Shown piece after piece: positions 1 to 7,976 of a stretch of 8,033 nt of DNA (positions are counted from its first letter, which is position 1; each line of letters opens with the position of its first letter). This DNA is from Aquisalimonas sp. (GTDB lineage Bacteria > Pseudomonadota > Gammaproteobacteria > Nitrococcales > Aquisalimonadaceae): the NCBI GenBank assembly GCA_007127625.1, contig SKYZ01000189.1, positions 1 through 8,033 of the forward strand, read 5' to 3'. Below the pieces are notes generated by a model. The model was not told the DNA's origin, did no database searches, and saw nothing but the letters and a program-made list of their open reading frames with translations. Made by a program: the position numbers and the translations under genes.

Positions 1-2
1 AA

Positions 3-1589
3 GTGAATGCCCGACGCTTCCCCGACAAGACGGCTATCGCGTTCTACGGCGGCGAGCTGAGCTTCGGCCGCCTCAAGCACGAGGCCGACGCCGTGGCGAA
101 CTGGCTGCGTCACCACTGCGGGGTCAGCAAGGGTGACCGTGTCATCCTGTACATGCAGAACAGCCCGCAGTACATCATTGGCTACTACGGCATTCTCACC
201 GCCGGCGCCGTGGTGGTACCCGCCAACCCGATGAACCTCGCCGACGAGCTGCGCCACTACAACAAAGACAGTGGGGCCAGGGTGATCCTCTGCGGCCAGG
301 AGCTCTACCGCTACGTCGAACCGCTACTGGGCGACGGCAGCCTTGATCACGCAGCGGTGGCCGCCTACGGGAGTTACGTCACCGGGGACATCGGAGTGTC
401 GCTGCCGGACGTGGTCCGGCTGCCGGAAGAATCACCGGGCAGTCCGTCCGCGGTGACCTGGTCAGAGGCACTCCGAGCAGGCGAAAACCTGGCCCTTGAC
501 CCGGTCCGTGTCGGTCCGGAGGACATGGCGGTCATCCCGTACACATCGGGCAGCACCGGCCGCCCCAAGGGCTGCGTGCACACCCACCGTTCAGTCATGG
601 CCACGGCCCAGGGGGGCATCCTCTGGAACCCGATGCAGGTCAACCACGTCAACCTGGCGACGCTGCCCTTTTTCCATGTCACGGGCATGCAGAGCTCCCT
701 GAACGGCCCCCTGTACGCCGGCGCCACCACGGTGGTGATGACGCGGTGGGACCGCGCCACCGCCGTGGAGCTCATCCAGCACTACCGGGTGACCCACTGG
801 CGCAACATCACCACCATGGCGGTGGACTTTCTCAACAACCCGGACCTGGACAAGTACGACATCTCCAGCCTGCAGGCGGTTGGTGGTGGCGGTGCAGCGA
901 TGCCCGAGGCTGTGGCGGCAAAGCTCACCGACCTCACCGGGCTGTCGTACATCGAGGGTTACGGCATGTCCGAGACCATTGCCCAGACGCACGTCAATCC
1001 GCCGCAACAGCCCAAACGCCAGTGCCTGGGCATTCCCGTATTCGACGTGGACAGCCGCGTGATCGACCCGGACACCCTGGCGGAGAAGGACGTGGGCGAG
1101 GTGGGCGAGATCGTCATGCACGGGCCGCAGATCATGCGCGAGTACTGGAGCAACCCGGAGGCGACCGCCGAGACCTTCATCGAGATCGACGGCAAACGCT
1201 TTCTGCGCAGTGGCGATCTGGGCTACTACGACGAGGACGGCTACTTCTTCATGGTCGACCGCCTCAAGCGCATGATCAATGCGTCCGGCTTCAAGGTATG
1301 GCCGTCCGAGGTGGAATCCATGCTCTACGGACACCCGGCGATCCAGGAGGTCTGTGTCATCGCGACACCGGACCCCAAGCGCGGGGAAACCGTGAAGGCC
1401 GTGGTGGTCCTGCACCCGGACGCGCAGGAGCAGACCAGCGAACAGACCATTATCGAATGGGCGCGGGAACACATGGCCGCCTACAAGGTGCCGCGCTACG
1501 TTGAATTCACGGACCGGCTGCCCCGGTCCGGTACAGGCAAGCTCCTGTGGCGTGAGCTACAGGAGGCCGAGCGCAACCAGGCTGGTTGA
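3..1589 (+). CDS. AMP-forming acyl-CoA synthetase (ANL superfamily), 5'-partial
   Basis: This enzyme should activate a carboxylic acid with ATP through an acyl-adenylate and transfer the acyl group to CoA in the cytoplasm. The ANL core motifs are all visible, numbered from the first codon in the window: the phosphate-binding loop YTSGSTGRPKG (180-190), GYGMSET (319-325), the ribose-binding Asp in RSGD (D405), the hinge and CoA-binding region DRLKRMINASGFKVWPSEVE (419-438), and the catalytic lysine in PRSGTGK (K513). All key residues are intact. The visible N-terminus, a GTG at position 3 followed by NARRFPDKTAIAF, is already inside the domain; family members normally have some 15-30 residues before it. 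The true start is therefore probably upstream of the window. The gene ends 103 bp before the first TRAP binding protein with no U-tract terminator between them, so they may be co-transcribed. Together with the transporter and the acyl-CoA dehydrogenase, this suggests it activates the imported acid. Chain length and exact substrate (fatty, branched, aromatic or hydroxy acid) cannot be assigned. Confidence 0.93.
   Translation: MNARRFPDKTAIAFYGGELSFGRLKHEADAVANWLRHHCGVSKGDRVILYMQNSPQYIIGYYGILTAGAVVVPANPMNLADELRHYNKDSGARVILCGQELYRYVEPLLGDGSLDHAAVAAYGSYVTGDIGVSLPDVVRLPEESPGSPSAVTWSEALRAGENLALDPVRVGPEDMAVIPYTSGSTGRPKGCVHTHRSVMATAQGGILWNPMQVNHVNLATLPFFHVTGMQSSLNGPLYAGATTVVMTRWDRATAVELIQHYRVTHWRNITTMAVDFLNNPDLDKYDISSLQAVGGGGAAMPEAVAAKLTDLTGLSYIEGYGMSETIAQTHVNPPQQPKRQCLGIPVFDVDSRVIDPDTLAEKDVGEVGEIVMHGPQIMREYWSNPEATAETFIEIDGKRFLRSGDLGYYDEDGYFFMVDRLKRMINASGFKVWPSEVESMLYGHPAIQEVCVIATPDPKRGETVKAVVVLHPDAQEQTSEQTIIEWAREHMAAYKVPRYVEFTDRLPRSGTGKLLWRELQEAERNQAG
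1574..1588. repeat. Palindrome overlapping the stop codon of the synthetase gene
   Basis: CAACCAG-G-CTGGTTG is a perfect 7-bp inverted repeat around one central base, overlapping the TGA stop at 1587-1589. It could form a small hairpin or be a repressor site for the transporter genes downstream. Its half-sites run ACC...GGT, the reverse of the GGT...ACC order of FadR-type operators, so no regulator is proposed. A chance palindrome is possible. Confidence 0.3.
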
Positions 1590-1632
1590 CGCCCGGCAAC
1601 GAACAGTGCCCGGAAGGCCCTGTGAGAAATCG

Positions 1633-1648
1633 CATCCGCGAGCGGATG
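1633..1648. repeat. Inverted repeat (dyad or hairpin) upstream of the first binding-protein gene
   Basis: CATCCGC-GA-GCGGATG is a perfect 7-bp inverted repeat in the 103-bp gap between the synthetase and the first TAXI protein. As RNA it would fold as a 6-bp stem with a CGAG tetraloop. No T tract follows, so it is not a typical intrinsic terminator. It ends five bases before a possible -24 promoter element, so an operator role or an mRNA stem-loop are both possible. Confidence 0.4.
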
Positions 1649-1652
1649 TACC

Positions 1653-1668
1653 TGGCAATTGAAATGCG
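1653..1668 (+). promoter_or_regulatory. Candidate sigma-54 (-24/-12) promoter
   Basis: The segment TGGCAATTGAAATGCG keeps the invariant GG (1654-1655) and GC (1666-1667) exactly ten bases apart, as sigma-54 promoters require. It matches TGGCA at -24 and TGC at -12; the C-G after TGGCA, the first T of TTGC and the W after it are not matched. Transcription would begin near 1679, at the Shine-Dalgarno sequence itself, leaving a very short leader, which counts against it. No enhancer-binding protein gene is in the window. Confidence 0.3.
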
Positions 1669-1678
1669 ACACCCTTGT

Positions 1679-1685
1679 GGAGGAG
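1679..1685 (+). promoter_or_regulatory. Strong ribosome binding site for the first TAXI protein
   Basis: GGAGGAG lies seven bases before the ATG at 1693. It decides the start in favour of ATG 1693 over an in-frame TTG at 1675, which would put six extra residues ahead of the signal peptide and has its initiation region upstream of this site. Confidence 0.8.
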
Positions 1686-1692
1686 ATCGCTG

Positions 1693-2877
1693 ATGAGCAA
1701 AAAGACCAACCTGTTCAATGCCGCGGCCGCGACAGCGGCCGGTTTCGCCCTGGCCCTGGGCTCCGGTGTCGCGGCTGCCGACTCCGAACTGCCCGGCACC
1801 ATCATCTGGTCCGCCTACCCCACCGGCAGCAGCGGCTACAGCCAGGCCGTGGGTATCGGCCAGGTCCTGCAGGACAAGCACGGTACCAACCTGCGGGTCA
1901 TTCCCGGCCGTAACGACGTCTCCCGCCTGGAGCCGCTGCGTCGCGGCCGCGCCGACTTCTCGGCCGGCGGCACCGAGTCCGTCTCGGCCCAGGATGCCCA
2001 GTTCCAGTTCGGTGAGCGTCACTGGGGACCGCAGCCCATCCGTAGTGCCATGTGGGCCGTTGCGGATTCCTGCTCCTTTACCATCGCAGCGGCGGCGGAC
2101 GCGGACATCGAAACCGCTGAGGATCTGGAAGGAAAGCGCGTCATCTATGTACAGGGCGCACCGAGCCTGAATTTCGGTGTGCAGTACCTTCTCAATTACG
2201 CAAACCTGGGCTGGGACGACGTCGAACGGGTGGAAGTGGGCGGCTACATGGCAGCCGTGGAATCCATCATCGACGGCCGTGCCGACGCCATGGGCGGCTC
2301 CTGCAACTCCGCCCCCTTCATGCGCATCAACGCGTCCCCGCGGGGCCTGAACTTCGTGGAATTCCCCCACGACGACGAGGAGGCCATCGCGCGGGTCAAC
2401 TCCACCGCACCGTGGTTCGTGCCGCATCGCAGCACTAAGAATATCGGTATGGATTCCGACGCGGAAATCGAGGTGCTCACCACCCCGTATCCGAAGCTGA
2501 TCACCATGCCGGACACCGACGCGGACATGGTCTACAACATGATCAAGGCGATTCATGAGAACCATAACGCCTTCCGCGACAGCGCTCCGGGTGCCGAAGG
2601 CTGGGAGCCCGAGCGCATGGAGCTGGCCAGCATCCCGGTACCGTTCCACGAAGGAGCCATCCGCTACTACGAGGAGATCGGCCTCTGGACGGAGGAAGCC
2701 CAGGAGAACCACGAGCGCGCCCTGGAGCGTCAGGAAGTGCTGAAGGCCGCCTGGGACGAGTACCTGGAGGACTCCCCTGCCGACCGCGGCGAGTTCGCCT
2801 ACGGCTGGATGCAGGTCCGCAAGGAAGTGCTGGAGCAGAACGGCTTCGACACCCTGAACGCCAACTGGCTCGACTGA
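1693..2877 (+). CDS. TAXI-family TRAP transporter solute-binding protein (paralogue 1)
   Basis: This is the periplasmic receptor of a tripartite ATP-independent (TRAP) transporter; it would capture a small, probably acidic, solute and deliver it to the membrane permease. The 394-residue product starts with a Sec signal peptide: a basic start (MSKK), an Ala/Gly-rich hydrophobic core, and likely cleavage after A29 (VAAA|DSELPG). There is no lipobox cysteine. TAXI hallmarks follow: the early ligand-binding stretch IIWSAYPTGSSGYSQAVGIG, RVIPGRNDVSRLEPLRRGRADFSAGG (ending at 93), DLEGKRV (144-150), and the family's usual terminal motif HEGAIRYYEEIG (319-330). A charged, helix-like tail of 62 residues continues beyond that point, making it longer than the usual TAXI protein of about 320 residues. 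Cysteines C127 and C204 are shared with the second paralogue. The mature protein is very acidic. It precedes a paralogue and a single fused permease, so both receptors probably serve that permease. The family call is firm; the ligand is unknown. Confidence 0.92.
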   Translation: MSKKTNLFNAAAATAAGFALALGSGVAAADSELPGTIIWSAYPTGSSGYSQAVGIGQVLQDKHGTNLRVIPGRNDVSRLEPLRRGRADFSAGGTESVSAQDAQFQFGERHWGPQPIRSAMWAVADSCSFTIAAAADADIETAEDLEGKRVIYVQGAPSLNFGVQYLLNYANLGWDDVERVEVGGYMAAVESIIDGRADAMGGSCNSAPFMRINASPRGLNFVEFPHDDEEAIARVNSTAPWFVPHRSTKNIGMDSDAEIEVLTTPYPKLITMPDTDADMVYNMIKAIHENHNAFRDSAPGAEGWEPERMELASIPVPFHEGAIRYYEEIGLWTEEAQENHERALERQEVLKAAWDEYLEDSPADRGEFAYGWMQVRKEVLEQNGFDTLNANWLD

Positions 2878-2884
2878 TGCAGGG

Positions 2885-2913
2885 CCGTGGGACGCCCTGA
2901 GGGCGTCCCACGG
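2885..2913 (+). terminator. Strong hairpin after the first binding-protein gene, no U tract
   Basis: CCGTGGGACGCCC, a TGA loop, and GGGCGTCCCACGG form a perfect 13-bp stem eight bases after the stop codon. The bases after it (GTTCACCC) are not T-rich, so this is not a canonical intrinsic terminator. It may be a weak terminator, or a 3' stem-loop that protects the upstream mRNA, as is known downstream of some binding-protein genes. Confidence 0.7.
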
Positions 2914-2996
2914 GTTCACCCATGCCCTTTCCCTTCGTCAACCCGCGGTGACGACTGTCCGGACCACGGACGGCCACCCTTTTGGTAACACACTCC

Positions 2997-3011
2997 CACT
3001 CCGCCGGAGTG
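2997..3011. repeat. Short inverted repeat in the inter-receptor gap
   Basis: CACTCCG-C-CGGAGTG is a perfect 7-bp inverted repeat around one base. It could be an operator for a dimeric regulator or a minor hairpin. It stands about 245 bp before the second receptor gene. No specific regulator is suggested. Confidence 0.3.
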
Positions 3012-3256
3012 CCTCGGGGCTCCTGTATCGCGTTGTCCCGTCATCCTGGCACGAGAGCGTGTGCCTTATCGTCATTCTGCATTGCGAAACTCCATTCCGA
3101 AAATATTGACCGTAATCCATGATCATGCCATCGTTCTTCCTTGCCAGGGACGGTTGTGTGCCGCGTCGTCACGCAGTAGGCGATGAAGGTTCCGGCCAGG
3201 GCAGGCGATAACAGAAATGCCGGTCCGTCGGTCCGGCCGCAGGAGAACACGAAAAC

Positions 3257-4429
3257 ATGCAATCTACCTCTCGCTTCACCGTGGGCGCTCTCGGTGGCAT
3301 CGCCGCCGCTGCCCTGGCTGCCAACGTCCAGGCTGGAGACATCGAACTCCCCGGCACAGTCGTTTGGTCCGCCTACCCCACAGGCACCTCGGGTTACGCG
3401 CAGTCCGTGGCCATCGGCAGCATTCTCCAGAACGAATACGGCACCAACCTGCGGGTCATTCCCGGACGCAACGACGTCTCGCGTCTGTCCCCGCTGCGCT
3501 CTGGCCGCGTCAATTTCTCCGCCGGTGGTTCGGAAGCGGTCTACGCTCAGGAAGGCATGCTCAATTTCGGCGAGGTCAACTGGGGCCCCCAGCCGCTGCG
3601 CATCGCCCTGTGGAACATCTCCGATGGCTGTTCGTTCACCATGGCTACCGGTGCCGATGCGGGCATCGAGACCGCCGCCGACCTGGAAGGCAAGCGGGTG
3701 ACCTGGGTCCAGGGCGCGCCGTCGCTGAACAACGCCACCCGTGCACTACTTTCCTACGCGGACCTCACCTGGGATGACGTTAGAAAGGTCGAGGTCGGCG
3801 GTTATGGTTCCTCCATCGAGGCCGTGATCGAGAACCGCGCGGACGCCGTCGGCGGCTCCTGCAACTCGGCGCCGTTCCTGCGCATCGAATCCTCGCCCCG
3901 GGGACTTCAGTTCGTGACCTTCCCCCACGACGACCAGGAGGCCATCGACCGGGTCCGCTCCCACCTGCCGTGGTACGTGCCGCATGTGGCAACGGACGGT
4001 CCGACCATCGATCCGGACGAGGGCATCGAGGTGTTCACCTCCCCCTATCCCATGCTCGCGACCCGGGACGAGGAGGACGCCGATCTGGTCTACAACATGG
4101 TCAAGGCGCTGCACCAGCACTACGATCAGTACAAGGACAACGCTCCCGGCGCCATTGGCTGGGCCATGGACCGGCAGGGTTTTGAAGAGGCCTTCGTGCC
4201 CTATCACGAGGGTGCGGTACGTTATTTCGAGGAAATCGGCGTGTGGACCGACGCCGCTCAGGAGAACCAGGAGCGCAACCTGCAGCGCCAGGAGGTTCTG
4301 ATGGAGGCCTGGGAACGGTACATCCAGGACGCGCCGACGGACCGGGATGCTTTCCAGAAAGGCTGGATGACCGCACGCTTCGAGGCGCTACAGGAGCACG
4401 ATCTGGTTCCCATTGCCGAATCCTGGTAA
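3257..4429 (+). CDS. TAXI-family TRAP transporter solute-binding protein (paralogue 2)
   Basis: This is a second periplasmic TRAP receptor, 390 residues, clearly paralogous to the one at 1693-2877. By eye the two are roughly 60% identical overall; the first 62 mature-region residues match at 47 positions. A Sec signal peptide (MQSTSRF, then an Ala/Gly-rich core) likely ends at A26 (NVQA|GDIELPG), with no lipobox cysteine. The same landmarks recur: WSAYPTGTSGYAQSVAIG, RVIPGRNDVSRLSPLRSGRVNFSAGG, DLEGKRV, VGGSCNSAPFLRI, and HEGAVRYFEEIG (317-328) followed by a 60-residue charged tail. C125 and C202 align with the cysteines of paralogue 1. The ATG at 3257 follows AGGAG (3241-3245) at 11 bases. 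The gene has its own 379-bp upstream gap and is 169 bp from the permease gene, so it may be expressed separately from paralogue 1. The paralogues differ most after the FPHDD motif (for example around residues 235-265) and near the C-terminus, which may alter ligand range or permease docking. The ligand is unknown. Confidence 0.92.
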   Translation: MQSTSRFTVGALGGIAAAALAANVQAGDIELPGTVVWSAYPTGTSGYAQSVAIGSILQNEYGTNLRVIPGRNDVSRLSPLRSGRVNFSAGGSEAVYAQEGMLNFGEVNWGPQPLRIALWNISDGCSFTMATGADAGIETAADLEGKRVTWVQGAPSLNNATRALLSYADLTWDDVRKVEVGGYGSSIEAVIENRADAVGGSCNSAPFLRIESSPRGLQFVTFPHDDQEAIDRVRSHLPWYVPHVATDGPTIDPDEGIEVFTSPYPMLATRDEEDADLVYNMVKALHQHYDQYKDNAPGAIGWAMDRQGFEEAFVPYHEGAVRYFEEIGVWTDAAQENQERNLQRQEVLMEAWERYIQDAPTDRDAFQKGWMTARFEALQEHDLVPIAESW

Positions 4430-4450
4430 CCCCGGAGCGGCAGTCGAACC

Positions 4451-4476
4451 GTCACCCCGGATGAACCGGGCGTGAC
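4451..4476 (+). terminator. Hairpin between the second binding-protein gene and the permease gene
   Basis: GTCACCCCGG, loop ATGAA, and CCGGG-C-GTGAC form a 10-bp stem with one bulged C (4471). No T tract follows (ACAACCGGG). As with the hairpin after the first receptor gene, the likely role is partial termination or protection of the receptor mRNA, giving more receptor than permease. The function is inferred. Confidence 0.55.
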
Positions 4477-4598
4477 ACAACCGGGGGCAGGTGCGAGGGC
4501 GAGCATACGCCGGGCACCTGCTCCCGTCTTGTTCAACACCCGGCACGGCAACAGTACCGGGTCAGGGAATACCCCATTCAACCGCAGGCACGGATGAC

Positions 4599-6617
4599 AT
4601 GAGCCATCAACAGCAGACGCTGAACGCAGCGAGCGACGAAGCCGAACGTCGCGCAGAGGAAATCTACGCTACGCGCTACCGCGCCCTGTCCATCCCCTGG
4701 CAGACGCTGCTGATGGTGATGACGGTGGGCATTACGCTCCTTGCCATCAATCAGATCTTCAACTTCGGCTTCTTCATCGGCGAGGTGATGCTGGACAGCC
4801 GGTACCTGTATATCTATGTGGGGGCCATCCTGACGATGGTCTTCATTTCCTTCCCCGCCACCGGCTCGGCGTCGCGGACCTCCGTCGCCTGGTACGACAT
4901 CATTCTGGCGCTCACCAGCGTCGGGCTGTTCTCCTATTTCGCGGTGAATGCCGAGCGTATCGTGCTGGAGGCGTGGGAGTATGCCGCCCCGCAGTTCGGC
5001 ATCTACATGGCCCTGGCCACCTGGGCTCTGGTGCTCGAGGCGGGCCGCCGCACCGGCGGCTGGCCGATCTTCGTGGTGGTCTCCGTGCTCTCGCTCTATC
5101 CGCTCTACGCCGACCGCATGCCTGACGTGATCTCCGGCGTGGGCATGGGCCTCGAAGAGGCAGCCGCGTTCCACATCATGAGCGAGGAGAGCCTGTTCGG
5201 CATTCCCACCCAGGTGGCTGCATTGCTGCTATTCGGCTTCCTCCTGTTCGGGGTTTCGCTGCAGCATACCGGGGCCGGCAAGTTCTTCATCAACATCGCC
5301 TTTGCCCTGCTGGGTCGTTTCCGCGGTGGCCCGGCCAAGGTGGCCATCTTCTCCAGCGGCCTCATGGGTTCCATGAGCGGCGGCCCGGTCACCAACGTGC
5401 TCACCACCGGTCCGCTGTCCATCCCCACCATGCGCCGCATCGGCTTCTCCCGCGGATACGCCGCCGGGGTCGAGGCCTGTGCGTCCACGGGCGGCGTGCT
5501 AATGCCGCCGATCATGGGGGCCACGGCCTTCGTCATGGCGAACTTCCTCGGGGTGTCCTACGTCACCATCGTCATCGCGGCCATCATCCCGTCGCTGCTG
5601 TACTTCTTCGGTCTGTTCATGCAGATCGACGCCTACGCCGCGCGCTACGACCTCAAGGGCCTGCCGCGGGAGGAACTCCCGAACCCCCTGGCCGTCCTCA
5701 AGGACGGCTGGTACTTCATCTTCGTGTTCGCCCTGCTGGTCTGGATGCTGGTCCACCTGCAGCGCGAGGCCACCGCGCCGTTCTTTGCCACGGCGCTGCT
5801 GCTGGTGATCAACCAGTTCACCAAGCACAAGCTCAGCCTCAAGGGCTTCCTGAAACTGCTCGCCGCCGTGGGGCAGATCCTTGCCGAGCTCGGCGGCATC
5901 CTGGCCGCCATCGGGCTGATCATCGGCTCGCTGCAGGTCACGGGCATGGCCGGCACGCTGACCAATGACCTAGTCTATATTGCCGGCGACAATGTGCTCA
6001 TGCTGTTGATCATGGGGGCACTGACCGCATTCGTGCTCGGCATCGGCATGACGGTGACCGCCGCCTATATTTTCCTGGCGGTGATTCTGGCACCGGCGCT
6101 GATCCGGGCCGGGCTGGATCCGGTGGCGTCACACATGTTCATCATGTACTGGGGTATGCTGAGCTTCATTACACCCCCGGTGGCCATCGCCGCCTTCGTC
6201 GCGGCGTCAGTGGCCAAGTGCAGCCCCATGCGAGCCGGCTTCGAGGCCATGCGACTGGGCACCATCATCTATTTCATCCCGTTCTTCTTCGTCTTCAATC
6301 CGGCGCTGCTCATGTTCGGCACGCCCATGGAGGTGATCACCGTGGTGATCACGGCATTGATCGGGGTGATCCTTCTGGCCGCCGGCCTGCAGGGTTACCT
6401 GCTCGGAGCCGGCCGCGTGGGACCGGGTGTGCTCGGGATCTTCTCCCGGGTCGTGCTGGTCTGCTCCGGTCTGATCCTGGCGGCTCCCGGCGGTGGTATG
6501 CTTGGCGTCAACCATGCGACGCTGATGCTGACCTCAGCCGGGCTGCTGTTGGTCGGCGCCACCACCATACTGCTGCAGCGGAGAGCCATGGGCGAACCAC
6601 TACGACTCCGGCTGTAA
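4599..6617 (+). CDS. TRAP transporter fused permease subunit (small and large subunits in one chain)
   Basis: This is the inner-membrane part of the TRAP transporter, which moves the receptor-bound solute into the cytoplasm using an ion gradient (Na+ in characterised TRAP systems). The 672-residue product has a charged cytosolic N-terminus (1-30). Hydrophobic segments at about 34-55, 69-86, 99-117, 133-146 and 155-171 correspond to the small (DctQ-like) part plus linker. The large DctM-like part follows: [18 protein letters not shown] (254-271), [20 protein letters not shown] (292-311), and the second pseudo-repeat [21 protein letters not shown] (481-501) with [18 protein letters not shown] (522-539). 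These are characteristic of the fused 4TM/12TM permeases usually paired with TAXI receptors, as here. Further hydrophobic segments run to about 660. I chose ATG 4599 because the protein becomes family-like there; an in-frame GTG at 4491 would add 36 non-conserved residues across the upstream hairpin region. The ribosome binding site is weak (AGG, 4586-4588). An overlapping two-codon frame ATG-ACA-TGA (4594-4602) covers the start. Transported substrate unknown. Confidence 0.93.
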   Translation: MSHQQQTLNAASDEAERRAEEIYATRYRALSIPWQTLLMVMTVGITLLAINQIFNFGFFIGEVMLDSRYLYIYVGAILTMVFISFPATGSASRTSVAWYDIILALTSVGLFSYFAVNAERIVLEAWEYAAPQFGIYMALATWALVLEAGRRTGGWPIFVVVSVLSLYPLYADRMPDVISGVGMGLEEAAAFHIMSEESLFGIPTQVAALLLFGFLLFGVSLQHTGAGKFFINIAFALLGRFRGGPAKVAIFSSGLMGSMSGGPVTNVLTTGPLSIPTMRRIGFSRGYAAGVEACASTGGVLMPPIMGATAFVMANFLGVSYVTIVIAAIIPSLLYFFGLFMQIDAYAARYDLKGLPREELPNPLAVLKDGWYFIFVFALLVWMLVHLQREATAPFFATALLLVINQFTKHKLSLKGFLKLLAAVGQILAELGGILAAIGLIIGSLQVTGMAGTLTNDLVYIAGDNVLMLLIMGALTAFVLGIGMTVTAAYIFLAVILAPALIRAGLDPVASHMFIMYWGMLSFITPPVAIAAFVAASVAKCSPMRAGFEAMRLGTIIYFIPFFFVFNPALLMFGTPMEVITVVITALIGVILLAAGLQGYLLGAGRVGPGVLGIFSRVVLVCSGLILAAPGGGMLGVNHATLMLTSAGLLLVGATTILLQRRAMGEPLRLRL

Positions 6618-6630
6618 CCTGATACAGACG

Positions 6631-6661
6631 ACCACTGCCCTGCCCGGGCAGTGGTTTTTTT
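6631..6661 (+). terminator. Intrinsic terminator after the permease gene
   Basis: ACCACTGCCC, loop TGCCC, and GGGCAGTGGT form a perfect 10-bp stem running into a seven-T tract (6655-6661). It is a textbook rho-independent terminator on the plus strand, 13 bases after the permease stop. It lies only 26 bases before the next start codon, so the dehydrogenase gene needs read-through or a promoter upstream of, or overlapping, this hairpin. Confidence 0.92.
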
Positions 6662-6687
6662 CGCCACAGACAGAGGTGATTCCCGCC

Positions 6688-7884
<1,197 letters not shown>

Positions 7885-7908
7885 CCTGCCCGCGTCCACA
7901 GCACTAAC

Positions 7909-7936
7909 AGAAAGCCCGCCGTTTGGCGGGCTTTCT
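7909..7936. terminator. Terminator hairpin after the dehydrogenase gene, probably bidirectional
   Basis: AGAAAGCCCGCC, loop GTTT, and GGCGGGCTTTCT form a perfect 12-bp stem 24 bases after the stop codon. The A-rich outer left arm and T-rich outer right arm (CTTTCTCGTT) give a GC core followed by a T-rich stretch on either strand, so it can end transcription from both sides. It marks the end of this gene group. Confidence 0.85.
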
Positions 7937-7976
7937 CGTTGAACCCTCAACAATTCCTGGCGCTGGCTCTTCGGCC

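Larger units (their letters stand above)
2878..3256 (+). other. 379-bp gene-free gap between the two binding-protein genes
   Basis: No convincing gene is present; the open frames here lack credible starts or recognisable protein character. It contains the 13-bp hairpin at 2885-2913, an 8-bp palindrome GTCCGGAC (2957-2964), a short inverted repeat (2997-3011), and a comparatively AT-rich stretch around 3060-3140, the likeliest place for a promoter. TTGACC at 3106-3111 resembles a -35 box, but the sequence 17 bases later (CATCGT) is a poor -10 box. The gap may carry an independent promoter for the second receptor. No homology to the flanking genes was seen by eye. Confidence 0.45.

Noticed and set aside
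591..1472. Minus-strand and alternative-frame open frames inside the synthetase gene
   Set aside because: They lie opposite intact conserved ANL motifs, and their translations have no family character. High GC content makes such frames common.
1510..1530. 8-bp hairpin CGGACCGG / CCGGTCCG
   Set aside because: It is inside the synthetase coding region, in the segment encoding the catalytic-lysine loop. Codon choice in a GC-rich gene explains it, and there is no terminator context.
1507..2919. Long open frame on the minus strand (470 codons) opposite the first receptor gene
   Set aside because: It is a shadow of the GC-rich receptor and synthetase genes. Its translation is low-complexity (rich in G, V, H, R) with no recognisable family, while the plus strand encodes an intact TAXI protein with signal peptide and ribosome binding site.
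3047..3064. TGGCAC resembling a sigma-54 -24 element before receptor 2
   Set aside because: The required GC ten bases after the GG is absent (TG is at that position), so the -12 element is missing.
3041..3262. Minus-strand open frame of 73 codons covering the gap before the second receptor
   Set aside because: It would start at a TTG inside the receptor 2 start region, has no clear ribosome binding site and no recognisable protein features.
3183..3701. Plus-strand open frame starting in the gap and running into receptor 2
   Set aside because: It overlaps receptor 2 in another frame, and its translation is a Pro/Arg/Ser-rich shadow. The true receptor start at 3257 has a signal peptide and an upstream AGGAG.
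4594..4602. Two-codon frame ATG-ACA-TGA overlapping the permease start
   Set aside because: It could couple translation, but a two-codon frame arises easily by chance and has no strong ribosome binding site of its own. It is mentioned only as a start-site ambiguity.
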